Source: JBPCRW01 sp050996405 (GTDB lineage Bacteria; Acidobacteriota; Blastocatellia; Pyrinomonadales; Pyrinomonadaceae). From it: a stretch of DNA of 13,424 nt. Shown one piece after another: positions 1 through 6,554 of the stretch; position 1 is the first letter of the stretch; each line of letters starts with the position of its first letter. The notes below the pieces were generated by a model that saw only the letters and a list, made by a program, of their open reading frames with translations, was not told the DNA's origin and searched no databases. The stretch spans positions 1-13,424 of the forward strand of contig JBPCRW010000172.1 in the NCBI GenBank assembly GCA_050996405.1, read 5' to 3'. A program made the translations under genes and the position numbers.

Positions 1-144
1 GTAAAGTGGATTCCTGCATATCGGGTGTTGTTCCCCAATGATATGCCGAAAGATGTAACTGAAAAGTTTCATAGGTCGCTAGAATCTCCAATCCATAACC
101 GTTTCGGTTTGGTTGGAGAGTGTCAATCAAAATTGATGTTTTAA
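1..144 (+). CDS. C-terminal end of an unidentified protein (partial)
   Basis: Frame 1 is open from the first base for 47 codons and stops with TAA at 142-144; the start lies outside the window. The fragment begins VKWIPAYRVLF and ends GECQSKLMF. It is mixed in composition, with no membrane segment or motif I recognise. It is convergent with aroF, and the two stop codons overlap in the palindrome TTAA at 141-144. Its codons (CTA, AGG, TTG, GTA, TCT) differ from the GCG/CGC/GAA/AAA-rich neighbours. It may therefore be a recently acquired gene, or chance open frame in non-coding DNA. The reading frame is seen; that it is a gene is inference. Confidence 0.45.
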   Translation, partial: VKWIPAYRVLFPNDMPKDVTEKFHRSLESPIHNRFGLVGECQSKLMF

Positions 145-1172
145 GCCGAAACAATTGTCATTTCTTCTTTTGCCAAAATTGCGTGAATCGCTTTAATTTG
201 CTGATTCAATTCCAGAAATTGTTCGGGCGTGAGAGCCTGCGCGCCATCGCACAGAGCTTCTTCCGGGCAAGGATGAACTTCGATTATTAAACCGTCCGCG
301 CCGACTGCCACGCCTGCTCGCGCCATCGGATTGACCATATAATTTCTGCCAGTGCCGTGCGACGGGTCAACGATAATCGGCAGATGCGTCATTCTGTGAA
401 CCGCCGGAATAATTGATAAATCCAGCGTGTTTCGCGCGTGGTCGGCAAAGGTTCTGATGCCGCGCTCGCACAAAATTACATCGTAATTTCCTTCAGCCAT
501 CACGTATTCGGCGGCGAGCAGAAATTCGTCGAGCGTCGCCGAAAGTCCGCGTTTCAATAAAACGGGTTTTCGAGTTTGCCCGACGTATTTTAGCAGCGAA
601 AAATTCTGCATATTACGCGCGCCGATTTGGATGCAGTCGCCGTATTTTTCGACCAAATCAACGCCGCGCTCGTCCATCGCTTCGGTCACGATATTTAAAC
701 CGAATCGGTCGCGGACTTCAGCCAGAATTTTTAAGCCGTCTTCGCCTTTGCCTTGAAAAGCATAAGGCGAAGTGCGCGGTTTAAACGCGCCGCCGCGAAA
801 AAATTTCGCTCCGCTTTCGGCAACGGATTTCGCAACCGAGAAAACTTGTTCGACCGATTCGACGGCGCACGGTCCGGCGATAATCGCTAGTTCGTCACCG
901 CCGATGCTTCCATTACCGACTTTGATAACGCTCTTTTCGGGACGTAAATCTTTGGAAATTAGTTTATAAGGTTTCGTGACGCGAATCGCTTCCGCCACGC
1001 CCGACAGATTTTCAAAATGCGTCGGGTCAACCGCGCCCGCGTTTCCGGTAATTCCGATTGCCGTTCGCGCCTCGCCGGGCATTGTGTGCGGGCGAAATCC
1101 CAGTTTTTCAATTACTTCTACGACGCGCTCAATATCATTTTGAGTCGCGTCCGTCTTCATTACAATTAACAT
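141..1172 (-). CDS. aroF: 3-deoxy-7-phosphoheptulonate (DAHP) synthase, type I-beta with N-terminal ferredoxin-like domain
   Basis: First step of the shikimate pathway in the cytoplasm: condenses phosphoenolpyruvate and erythrose 4-phosphate to DAHP. The 343 residues have the layout of the Thermotoga-type enzyme. Residues 1-68 form the small ACT/ferredoxin-like regulatory domain. The TIM barrel follows, with GPCAVES at 100-106, RGGAFKPRTSPY at 126-137, IGARNMQNF at 183-191, LLKRG at 205-209, LCERGIRTF at 234-242 and DPSHGTGR at 269-276. The expected metal ligands are present: Cys102, His272, Glu298 and Asp309. The N-terminal domain in this family mediates feedback inhibition by aromatic amino acids. 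The ATG at 1172 is chosen because MLIVMKTDAT aligns with the family N terminus; an internal ATG four codons on is less likely. No Shine-Dalgarno is visible, and a promoter lies only 11 bp upstream. It is downstream of argS on the same strand (85-bp gap). Confidence 0.96.
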   Translation of the reverse strand: MLIVMKTDATQNDIERVVEVIEKLGFRPHTMPGEARTAIGITGNAGAVDPTHFENLSGVAEAIRVTKPYKLISKDLRPEKSVIKVGNGSIGGDELAIIAGPCAVESVEQVFSVAKSVAESGAKFFRGGAFKPRTSPYAFQGKGEDGLKILAEVRDRFGLNIVTEAMDERGVDLVEKYGDCIQIGARNMQNFSLLKYVGQTRKPVLLKRGLSATLDEFLLAAEYVMAEGNYDVILCERGIRTFADHARNTLDLSIIPAVHRMTHLPIIVDPSHGTGRNYMVNPMARAGVAVGADGLIIEVHPCPEEALCDGAQALTPEQFLELNQQIKAIHAILAKEEMTIVSA

Positions 1173-1183
1173 AAATTTTTACT

Positions 1184-1212
1184 ATTATGATTTTGTTCGA
1201 CGACTTTCGCAA
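1184..1212 (-). promoter_or_regulatory. Sigma-70-like promoter of aroF, nearly leaderless
   Basis: Reading the minus strand, TTGCGA (1212-1207) and CATAAT (1189-1184) are separated by 17 bp. The -35 matches consensus at 4 of 6 positions and the -10 at 5 of 6. Transcription would start about 5 nt before the aroF ATG, too close for a ribosome binding site, and none is seen. The hexamers are seen; the function is inferred. Confidence 0.5.
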
Positions 1213-1226
1213 TTTTCCAGCCGCTC

Positions 1227-1254
1227 CAAAATCGCAAATCTAAAATCCGAAATC
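1227..1254. repeat. Degenerate 7-bp tandem repeat tract
   Basis: Four consecutive heptamers of the form NNAAATC (CAAAATC, GCAAATC, TAAAATC, CGAAATC) lie just after the argS stop codon. On the minus strand they read as GATTTNN units. The period is the same as in the repeat inside larC at 4402-4455. They resemble the short tandem heptamer repeats known between genes of cyanobacteria and some other bacteria; function unknown. Confidence 0.6.
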
Positions 1255-1257
1255 GGC

Positions 1258-3261
1258 TCACATTCTTTCGGGAACTTCGATGCCCAGAGTATTCAATGCC
1301 GCCGTCAAATTTTTTCGCGCAATATCCGCCGTCGTAATCAGCACGGCTTTTTTCAAAGCATTTTCTTCCGCTAGAATTTTATGATTGTGATAGAAAAGAT
1401 TAAACACTTTCGCCAGATTAAAAGCGTATTTCGCTAAAATCGCGGGTTCATTATTTGTGACTGCCGAAGCGATTGTTTCTTCGAGCCGCGAAGCCAGCGT
1501 AACCAGCGACCAGACTTCATTTTCCGCGTTTAAGATTTCCGCGATTTCCGACGGCGATTTCGTGATTTCGCGCCGCGCTTTTTCCAAATCGTTTTCTTCG
1601 AGTTTGCGAAAAATCGAATTGGCGCGGACGGCGGAATACTGACAGAAACAGCCCGTTTCGCCTTCAAATGAAAGTGCTTCCTTAAAATCGAAAACGATGA
1701 CCGTATTGCGCGTAAATTTCAATAAAAAATAGCGTAATGCGCCGACGGCGATTTTGTGCGCCGTGTCGCGCGTCTGCGCTTCGGATAAATCGGCGTGGCG
1801 TTTTTCGACTTCGATCAAAGCATTTTCTTCCAGACGGTTTATCAAATCGTCGGCTTTTACGCCCAAGCCTTTGCGCCCCGACATTTCGATAAAAGATTTT
1901 TGCCGGTCTTCGTCGGAAATCTGAAAGCCTAATTCTCCGGCGGCGGCGGGCGAGAGCGCGACCATTTCATACGAAAGATGAATGCTGGCGCGTTCGCCTT
2001 TTTCGGGCGAAATCAGCGACACGCCTTTTTTAACGATTTCCTGCGGATACGATTGGCGCGAATCGATGACGTTATAAACCGTCTCGCCCGCGCCGAATTT
2101 CGGAACGCCCGCATGGTCTGTTTTCTCGCTCGTCGTGACGTAAACTTCTTTGCCGTCGAAATAGGTTGAGAAAAGTTTGTAATTAAAATCTAAACCTAAT
2201 TCGCCGAGTTTCCATAATTGATAGGCAATGTCTTTTCCAGTATAAGTCACCGTTCCGTTTGAACGAACCAAAATTTTATCGCTCTCGTGTTCTTCGCTGC
2301 CTTCGTGCAAATCAAACGGCATCACCCAGCAGCCCGCGTTTTTTCCCGTCGTTTCAAAATGAATCACGCCCAGAGATTTCATTTTCTCAAACGCCTTTTT
2401 CCAAAAATGCAGATGCAGAATTTCCGATTCGCGCGGCAGCAAATCGTAGCGAATCGAAAGGCGTTCCATTGTTGCGACGATAGCTTGAACATTGCGCGTC
2501 ACGACGTAATCGGCTAGTTCTGCGATTTCGTTATCTCCTTCTTCGATTAAATGCAAAACTTCGGCGCGTTTCGATTTTAGTTCTTCATTTTTCAAATATT
2601 CCTGACCGATTCCGGCGTATAAATCCCAGCAGTAATAATCAAAAGTCTTTCCCGCGTCGCGTAAATCCTGGTCGAGTTGTTTAATGTCGTCGAGATTCAT
2701 TTTTTTAAGATAAACAAATCCGATAACGACATCCGCTACCTGAACGCCCGTATTGTCAATATAATACTGCGTTTCGGTGCGTTCGCCGTTTGCGCGTAAA
2801 ATCCGCACGAACGTATCGCCTAGAACGGCGTTACGGACGTGACCGATGTGCGCGGCTTTGTTCGGATTGACCGAAGTATGTTCGACCATTCGTTTTGGCG
2901 CATTTTCCGCCGATTTATTGAGTTTCGGCAGAGATTCGACAACCGCAGCGTCAGCTAAAAAATTGGCGCGATTGTAGAAAATATTTAAATAACCCGCGCC
3001 CGCGACTTCGACTTTTTCGACAAAATCTTCGGTTTCCAAAACGGATTTTAAAGTTTCGGCAATTTCGCGCGGATTCCGTTTTTCGCCTGTCGCATGTTTG
3101 ATTTTTTTCGCCAATTCAAAAGCGACGGGAAACGCCAAATCGCCGAGTTCCGTGCGCGGCGGAACTTCGGAAACCAATTGTTCCAATTCAATATTGAAAG
3201 CGAATTTCGCGGTTTGCAGAACTTTTTCGCGCAAAATCGTTTGCAGTTCTAAAAGACTCAC
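1258..3261 (-). CDS. argS: Arginyl-tRNA synthetase
   Basis: Class I aminoacyl-tRNA synthetase that charges tRNA-Arg in the cytoplasm. Its 667 residues make it about 100 longer than many bacterial ArgRS. Residues 1-95 form the N-terminal Add-1 domain that contacts the tRNA elbow. The Rossmann catalytic domain starts at VEHTSVNPNKAAHIGHVRN, with the HIGH signature at 138-141. The second signature appears as MSGRKG at 460-465, in place of the more usual MSSRKG or KMSK. The helical anticodon-binding DALR domain follows, with the family's FEGETG...QYSAVRA stretch at 532-547, where the usual Gly-Pro-Tyr is Gly-Cys-Phe. Extra length lies mainly in the catalytic domain around 180-250 and 370-415. The start codon is GTG at 3261, supported by GAGG 11 nt upstream and by the family N terminus. 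It is divergent from the small gene at 3395. Confidence 0.96.
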   Translation of the reverse strand: MSLLELQTILREKVLQTAKFAFNIELEQLVSEVPPRTELGDLAFPVAFELAKKIKHATGEKRNPREIAETLKSVLETEDFVEKVEVAGAGYLNIFYNRANFLADAAVVESLPKLNKSAENAPKRMVEHTSVNPNKAAHIGHVRNAVLGDTFVRILRANGERTETQYYIDNTGVQVADVVIGFVYLKKMNLDDIKQLDQDLRDAGKTFDYYCWDLYAGIGQEYLKNEELKSKRAEVLHLIEEGDNEIAELADYVVTRNVQAIVATMERLSIRYDLLPRESEILHLHFWKKAFEKMKSLGVIHFETTGKNAGCWVMPFDLHEGSEEHESDKILVRSNGTVTYTGKDIAYQLWKLGELGLDFNYKLFSTYFDGKEVYVTTSEKTDHAGVPKFGAGETVYNVIDSRQSYPQEIVKKGVSLISPEKGERASIHLSYEMVALSPAAAGELGFQISDEDRQKSFIEMSGRKGLGVKADDLINRLEENALIEVEKRHADLSEAQTRDTAHKIAVGALRYFLLKFTRNTVIVFDFKEALSFEGETGCFCQYSAVRANSIFRKLEENDLEKARREITKSPSEIAEILNAENEVWSLVTLASRLEETIASAVTNNEPAILAKYAFNLAKVFNLFYHNHKILAEENALKKAVLITTADIARKNLTAALNTLGIEVPERM

Positions 3262-3308
3262 TTTGTCGGAAACCTCAAATAAGTAATTCTATCTAAAAGA
3301 AAAAACAC

Positions 3309-3337
3309 AGTATAACGCAAAAAACGAATAATCGCAT
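3309..3337 (-). promoter_or_regulatory. Probable argS promoter (-10 TATACT)
   Basis: On the minus strand TTATACT reads from 3315 to 3309, about 48 bp before the argS GTG. At a 17-bp spacing the -35 would be ATGCGA (3337-3332), a poor match. Only the -10 is convincing. The inverted repeat at 3330-3347 overlaps the -35 position. Confidence 0.35.
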
Positions 3338-3347
3338 CGCGGCGATT
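3330..3347. repeat. Inverted repeat between argS and the 3395 gene
   Basis: AATCGC (3330-3335) and GCGATT (3342-3347) are perfect reverse complements with a 6-nt spacer. On the plus strand three Ts follow. It sits in the 133-bp divergent region, over the expected argS -35, so an operator is possible. The stem is too short to call a terminator. Confidence 0.3.
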
Positions 3348-3394
3348 TTTAAAATTCGCGCAAAGACTGTTAGATTTAAAAGCGGGAAAAGAAA

Positions 3395-3700
3395 ATGGAT
3401 AAAGAAGAAGCAAAAGAAATTCTGGACGGAATCGTCGCCGAATATCGAAAAAAATCTTACGCCGAATTGGTCGAACTGGCGAATGGCGACATCGGAGCGT
3501 TTGATGTCGGCGGCAAAAGCGGCACGATTTACGAAGTTGAAATTGATATTTTTCGGGATGAAAAGAACGAAGAAAATATCCGTTTTGACACGGTGATAGA
3601 CTGCGGAGTAATTTCTTCGTATTTTCCGATGAAAGAATGTTTTGTCAAAAATCCAAATAATGAATTTGTCGCGGAAGGTTATGAAGACCCTTTATTTTGA
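3395..3700 (+). CDS. Hypothetical small acidic protein
   Basis: A 101-residue soluble protein, with no signal peptide or membrane segment. It has an acidic N-terminal helix (MDKEEAKEILDGIVAEYRKK, then YAELVELANGD). A beta-rich part follows, containing the Gly-rich stretch FDVGGKSGTIYEVEIDIF (about residues 36-53), then DTVIDCGVISSYFP. I do not recognise the family. The coding style matches its neighbours, and the ATG at 3395 has a weak GGGA 7 nt upstream. Its last 20 bases overlap the start of larC, so the two are probably translationally coupled and co-transcribed with folE. No role can be deduced; a small fold serving as an accessory or immunity-like protein is possible but untested. Confidence 0.75.
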   Translation: MDKEEAKEILDGIVAEYRKKSYAELVELANGDIGAFDVGGKSGTIYEVEIDIFRDEKNEENIRFDTVIDCGVISSYFPMKECFVKNPNNEFVAEGYEDPLF

Positions 3701-4886
3701 CTGCTTTGCGGGCGCAAGCGGCAATATGATTCTGGGTGCGCTGGTCGCGCTCGGCGTTGACGAAAACGAGTTGGTCGAGCAAATCAAACTGCTCGGCGTT
3801 GCGGATTTTGAAATCGAATTTTCGACGCGGGATAAATCGGGAATTTCCGCCGTTCACGCTCGTGTGAAAGTTCCGCGCGAACACGCGCACCGGCATCTGC
3901 GCGATATAGAAAAAATTATCAACGATTCGCGCTTGAATGAATCGGTTAAAAAACGCGCCGTCGAAATTTTTACGAATCTGGCAAAAGCGGAAGCGAAAAT
4001 TCACGGTGTTAACATTCAGAAAATTCACTTTCACGAAGTCGGCGCGATGGACGCGATTGTCGATGTCGTCGGCGCGTGCGTCGGTTTTGAAATTTTGAAA
4101 ATCGAGAAATTCGCGTGTTCAAAAATTCACATGGGTTCGGGTTTTGTTAAAATGGCGCACGGAAAATTTCCCGTTCCGCCGCCCGCCGTTACGGAACTTT
4201 TGAAAGGCGCGCCCGTTTATTCGACCGAAATCGAAGGCGAATTGATAACGCCGACCGGCGCGGCGATTATTGCGACCGTCTGCGAAGAATTCGGGAAAAT
4301 TCCCGAAATGAGAATCGAGAAAACGGCTTACGGCGCGGGAACGCGGGATTATGAAGATTTTCCGAACGCGCTGCGGTTGATTGTAGGGATGAGTAACGAG
4401 GGTCGAGAGTCGAGAGATAAAGACAAGTTACGAATTACGAATTACGAATTACGAACAGACACCGGACTGCTTTTGCTTGAAACAAACATTGACGATTTAT
4501 CGCCGCAAATTTTGGGCTTCGTAATGGAACGCGCTTTTGAACTCGGCGCATTGGATTGTTGGTTCACGCCGATTCAGATGAAAAAAAATCGTCCGGCGAC
4601 GCTTGTTTCAATTCTTTGCGATGCGGAAAAAAGAGAAGTTTTGACAGGATTGCTTTTCGCGGAAACTTCGACGCTCGGCGTTCGCATTTCAAATGTTGAA
4701 AGAAATTGCCTGCCGCGTGAAACCGTCAAAATCGAAACCGAATTCGGCGCGGTTGATGTCAAGGTTTCCAAATATCAAAATAAAATCGTCAACGCCAAAC
4801 CCGAATATGAACAAATTCGTGAAATTGCGCTAAAATCGAAAAAATCTTTGCGCGAAATCGAAAAAGAAATTTTAGGAAAGTTATAA
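3681..4886 (+). CDS. larC: LarC-type nickel insertion protein (nickel-pincer nucleotide cyclometallase)
   Basis: LarC inserts nickel into the bisthiocarboxylated pyridinium mononucleotide, using CTP, in the last step of the nickel-pincer cofactor of lactate racemase-type enzymes (family knowledge). The start at 3681 is chosen because MKTLYFDCFAGASGNM is the family N terminus; an upstream ATG at 3642 would add 13 unrelated residues. It gives 401 residues. N-terminal half: FDCFAGASGNM (6-16), RHLRDIE (71-77), KIHFHEVGAMDAIVDVVG (114-131), GELITPTGAA (186-195). C-terminal half: LLLLETNIDDLSPQILG (263-279) and MKKNRPA (300-306). Residues 237-261 (SNEGRESRDKDKLRITNYEL then RTDTG) come from a heptamer repeat inserted between the halves. 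It overlaps the upstream gene by 20 bp and folE follows after 5 bp. No larA, larB or larE is visible, so the client enzyme is elsewhere or absent. Confidence 0.93.
   Translation: MKTLYFDCFAGASGNMILGALVALGVDENELVEQIKLLGVADFEIEFSTRDKSGISAVHARVKVPREHAHRHLRDIEKIINDSRLNESVKKRAVEIFTNLAKAEAKIHGVNIQKIHFHEVGAMDAIVDVVGACVGFEILKIEKFACSKIHMGSGFVKMAHGKFPVPPPAVTELLKGAPVYSTEIEGELITPTGAAIIATVCEEFGKIPEMRIEKTAYGAGTRDYEDFPNALRLIVGMSNEGRESRDKDKLRITNYELRTDTGLLLLETNIDDLSPQILGFVMERAFELGALDCWFTPIQMKKNRPATLVSILCDAEKREVLTGLLFAETSTLGVRISNVERNCLPRETVKIETEFGAVDVKVSKYQNKIVNAKPEYEQIREIALKSKKSLREIEKEILGKL
4402..4455. repeat. Heptamer tandem repeats inside larC
   Basis: Two tandem copies of GTCGAGA (4402-4415) are followed, after 12 bp, by four perfect tandem copies of TTACGAA (4428-4455). 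The tract is in frame with larC and encodes the linker LRITNYELR. Because the unit is 7 bp, gain or loss of one copy shifts the frame. Confidence 0.95.
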
Positions 4887-4891
4887 AAATC

Positions 4892-5473
4892 TTGGCTAAA
4901 CAAAAAAAGAAAAAAATTGATTTGGAAAAAATCGCGCGCGGCGTGCGGCTGATGCTCGAAGGAATCGGCGAAGACCCGACGCGCGACGGTTTGCTGAAAA
5001 CGCCCGAACGGGTCGCGCAGTTTTACGCCGAATTAACCGAAGGAATGTGGGAAAACGCGGCGGAACATATCGCGCCGCTGCCGGGCGATTCGCACGACGA
5101 AATGGTGATTGTCAAAGATATTTCCATCGCGTCCGTGTGCGAGCATCATCTTGCGCCTTTTGTCGGAAAATGTCACATCGCGTATATTCCGAAAAACGGG
5201 CGCATCGTAGGTTTGTCGAAACTGGCGCGGATTGCGGAAATTTTCGCGCGTCGTTTGCAAGTGCAGGAACGCCTGACGCAGCAAATCGCGCAGACGCTGT
5301 TCGACGAATTGCAGCCAATCGGCGTGATGGTCGTCGTCGAAGCCGAACATACTTGTATGACCTTGCGCGGCGTAAAAAAACCGGGCGCGAAAACAATTAC
5401 TTCGAGCGTTCTCGGCGGCTTTCGCACGGACGCGCGAACCCGCGCCGAAGCGATGAGTTTGATTAAAGGCTAA
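4892..5473 (+). CDS. folE: GTP cyclohydrolase I
   Basis: Converts GTP to 7,8-dihydroneopterin triphosphate and formate, the entry to tetrahydrofolate (and, in some bacteria, queuosine or biopterin) synthesis; homodecamer in the cytoplasm. The 193 residues have the full family length. Signatures: GEDPTRDGLLKTPERVA (26-42), SVCEHHLAPFVGK (81-93), GLSKLARI (107-114), and EAEHTCMTLRGVKKPGAKT (150-168). The zinc ligands Cys83, His86 and Cys155 and the catalytic His85 and His153 are all present, so this is the zinc type and not FolE2. The start is TTG at 4892, with AGGAAAG 11 nt upstream inside the end of larC. A second in-frame TTG nine codons on is possible because the first residues are only a Lys-rich tail. 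Last gene of the three-gene cluster. Confidence 0.97.
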   Translation: MAKQKKKKIDLEKIARGVRLMLEGIGEDPTRDGLLKTPERVAQFYAELTEGMWENAAEHIAPLPGDSHDEMVIVKDISIASVCEHHLAPFVGKCHIAYIPKNGRIVGLSKLARIAEIFARRLQVQERLTQQIAQTLFDELQPIGVMVVVEAEHTCMTLRGVKKPGAKTITSSVLGGFRTDARTRAEAMSLIKG

Positions 5474-5533
5474 AACTTTATTCGGGTATTATCGCTTTGT
5501 ATTTCAAATTACTGCTTAAATAAATCACAGCCG

Positions 5534-5554
5534 TTTGTAATTTATCTTTACAAA
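5534..5554. promoter_or_regulatory. Inverted repeat, possible upstream activator site
   Basis: TTTGTAA (5534-5540) and TTACAAA (5548-5554) are perfect reverse complements with a 7-nt spacer. The centre is about 109 bp upstream of the start predicted from the sigma-54-like element at 5627-5642, a usual distance for a dimer site of an NtrC-type activator. An AT-rich hairpin at the end of folE is the alternative, but it has no T tract. Confidence 0.35.
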
Positions 5555-5626
5555 ATCACTTCTTTTAAAAAATCCCGCAAATTGCTAACTCTTTTTTCCG
5601 CCGTAATTTAATACTGCCCCTCGCTT

Positions 5627-5642
5627 TGGCATCTCAATCGCA
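5627..5642 (+). promoter_or_regulatory. Sigma-54-type promoter candidate for the lipoprotein gene
   Basis: TGGCAT (5627-5632), 5 bp, then TCGCA (5638-5642). The invariant GG and GC are exactly 10 bp apart. Compared with TGGCAC-N5-TTGCA, only two of the eleven positions differ. Transcription would start near 5653, giving a leader of about 55 nt that keeps the ribosome site. A sigma-54 activator is encoded at 9759. Confidence 0.45.
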
Positions 5643-5659
5643 CTACTTGCCCGCGTAGA

Positions 5660-5679
5660 GTTTGAAGACAGGTTCAAAC
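5660..5679. promoter_or_regulatory. Inverted repeat GTTTGAA-N6-TTCAAAC
   Basis: GTTTGAA (5660-5666) and TTCAAAC (5673-5679) are perfect reverse complements around GACAGG. Under the sigma-54 model it falls at about +8 to +27, as an operator or leader hairpin. Under a sigma-70 model it covers TTGAAG (5662-5667), 18 bp before TATACG (5686-5691). That second model would start transcripts inside the Shine-Dalgarno, so it is less convincing. Confidence 0.4.
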
Positions 5680-5707
5680 CAATTTTATACGAGGCGAGGA
5701 AAAAACA

Positions 5708-6472
5708 ATGAAATTCATCAATAAAAGATACATAACAATCGGAATTTTAACTTTATCGGTCGGCGTTTTAGCCGCTTGCGCGGCAGCGAAAACCTGGTGG
5801 GATTCGACCACGACCGTGCAGGGAAAAGTCGTTACGTTCATTTTAAATCCGCAAGGAAAAATTGACGGCGCGGTTTTAGACACGGGCGACCAAGTGCGCT
5901 TCGGCGCGGAAACGGGCGAAATCGCAGCGCGGCAAATCAAAATCGGCGACGCTTTAAGCGCGACCGGGCGCGCCGGAGAAAAATCGGATTACGGGCGCGA
6001 ACTGCGCGCGGAAAGTCTGCAAATTGGCGACCAGACGATAACCGTTTTGAACTCGAAACCTAAACCGCCGCGCGATGGCGAACGCAAACCGCGACACGAC
6101 GACGATAAAATGCCGCCAGCCCCGGACACTGCTGATGCGCCGCAGTCGAACGTCGCGCCGCCAGCGACGGCTGATGCCAACGCGCCTGCGCCGAATCCGG
6201 CATCGCCGCCCGCTCCGATTCCGATGCAGACGGCGAGCGTGAGCGGTCAAGCGCAAATCGTTCTCGTTGGCGCAAAAGGCGAGCCGCGCGGCTTGATTTT
6301 AAGCACGGGCGAGCAAATTGATTTGCCGAGAGAGGTTATCGAAACTGGTTTAACCTTCAATCAGGGAACGCAAATAAGCGTGGAGGGCGAGGCAGCAAAA
6401 AGCGACTTTGGCACGTTTATTCATCCGACGCGGCTGACCGTCGGCAACCAAACTTTCAGTTTCAATCGTTAA
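5708..6472 (+). CDS. Lipoprotein with two similar beta-rich (DUF5666-like) domains
   Basis: Its 254 residues start with a type II signal peptide: positive N region KFINKRY, hydrophobic core 9-20, lipobox LAAC with Cys24. After the Cys come Ala-Ala and not Asp, so outer-membrane sorting is plausible by E. coli rules. Two domains of about 78 residues (roughly 35-113 and 175-253) look like copies. Both start with a V-x-G-x strand and contain a DTGDQV/STGEQI turn. Both then have SATGRAGEKSDYG or SVEGEAAKSDFG, and end with IGDQTITV or VGNQTFSF. A Pro/Ala/Asp-rich linker, 115-173, separates them. The repeated G-x-V strand pattern resembles DUF5666, an OB-like fold of unknown function. Strong start: AGGA 7 nt before ATG. 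It is followed after 82 bp by the histidine kinase, suggesting a role in the envelope process that kinase monitors; this last point is inference. Confidence 0.82.
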   Translation: MKFINKRYITIGILTLSVGVLAACAAAKTWWDSTTTVQGKVVTFILNPQGKIDGAVLDTGDQVRFGAETGEIAARQIKIGDALSATGRAGEKSDYGRELRAESLQIGDQTITVLNSKPKPPRDGERKPRHDDDKMPPAPDTADAPQSNVAPPATADANAPAPNPASPPAPIPMQTASVSGQAQIVLVGAKGEPRGLILSTGEQIDLPREVIETGLTFNQGTQISVEGEAAKSDFGTFIHPTRLTVGNQTFSFNR

Positions 6473-6503
6473 AGATTAAATTGAAATTTATTAAATAAAC
6501 CTG

Positions 6504-6536
6504 GCGCGGAAAGCCCAATCCGGCGGCAATCCGCGC
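6504..6536 (+). terminator. Hairpin between lipoprotein and kinase genes (terminator or attenuator)
   Basis: GCGCGGA (6504-6510) pairs with TCCGCGC (6530-6536). Inside, after an AA/AA internal loop, GCC (6513-6515) can pair with GGC (6525-6527). The sequence tatactttttc follows, so there is a T run but it begins 7 nt after the stem. A partial rho-independent terminator of the lipoprotein mRNA is the simplest reading. Confidence 0.45.
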
Positions 6537-6542
6537 TATACT
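6537..6542 (+). promoter_or_regulatory. -10-like TATACT just before the kinase start
   Basis: TATACT matches the -10 consensus at 5 of 6 positions and ends 12 bp before the ATG at 6555. No -35 is recognisable at 16-18 bp spacing. If used, the mRNA leader would be about 6 nt, consistent with the missing ribosome binding site of this gene. Confidence 0.3.
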
Positions 6543-6554
6543 TTTTCGATAGTA

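Noticed and set aside
3642..3680. Longer LarC starting at the ATG at 3642
   Set aside because: The extra 13 residues do not match the family, whose members begin at MKTLYFDCF; they come from the end of the upstream gene in another frame.
4402..4455. CRISPR-like array
   Set aside because: Repeats are 7 bp in direct tandem without spacers.
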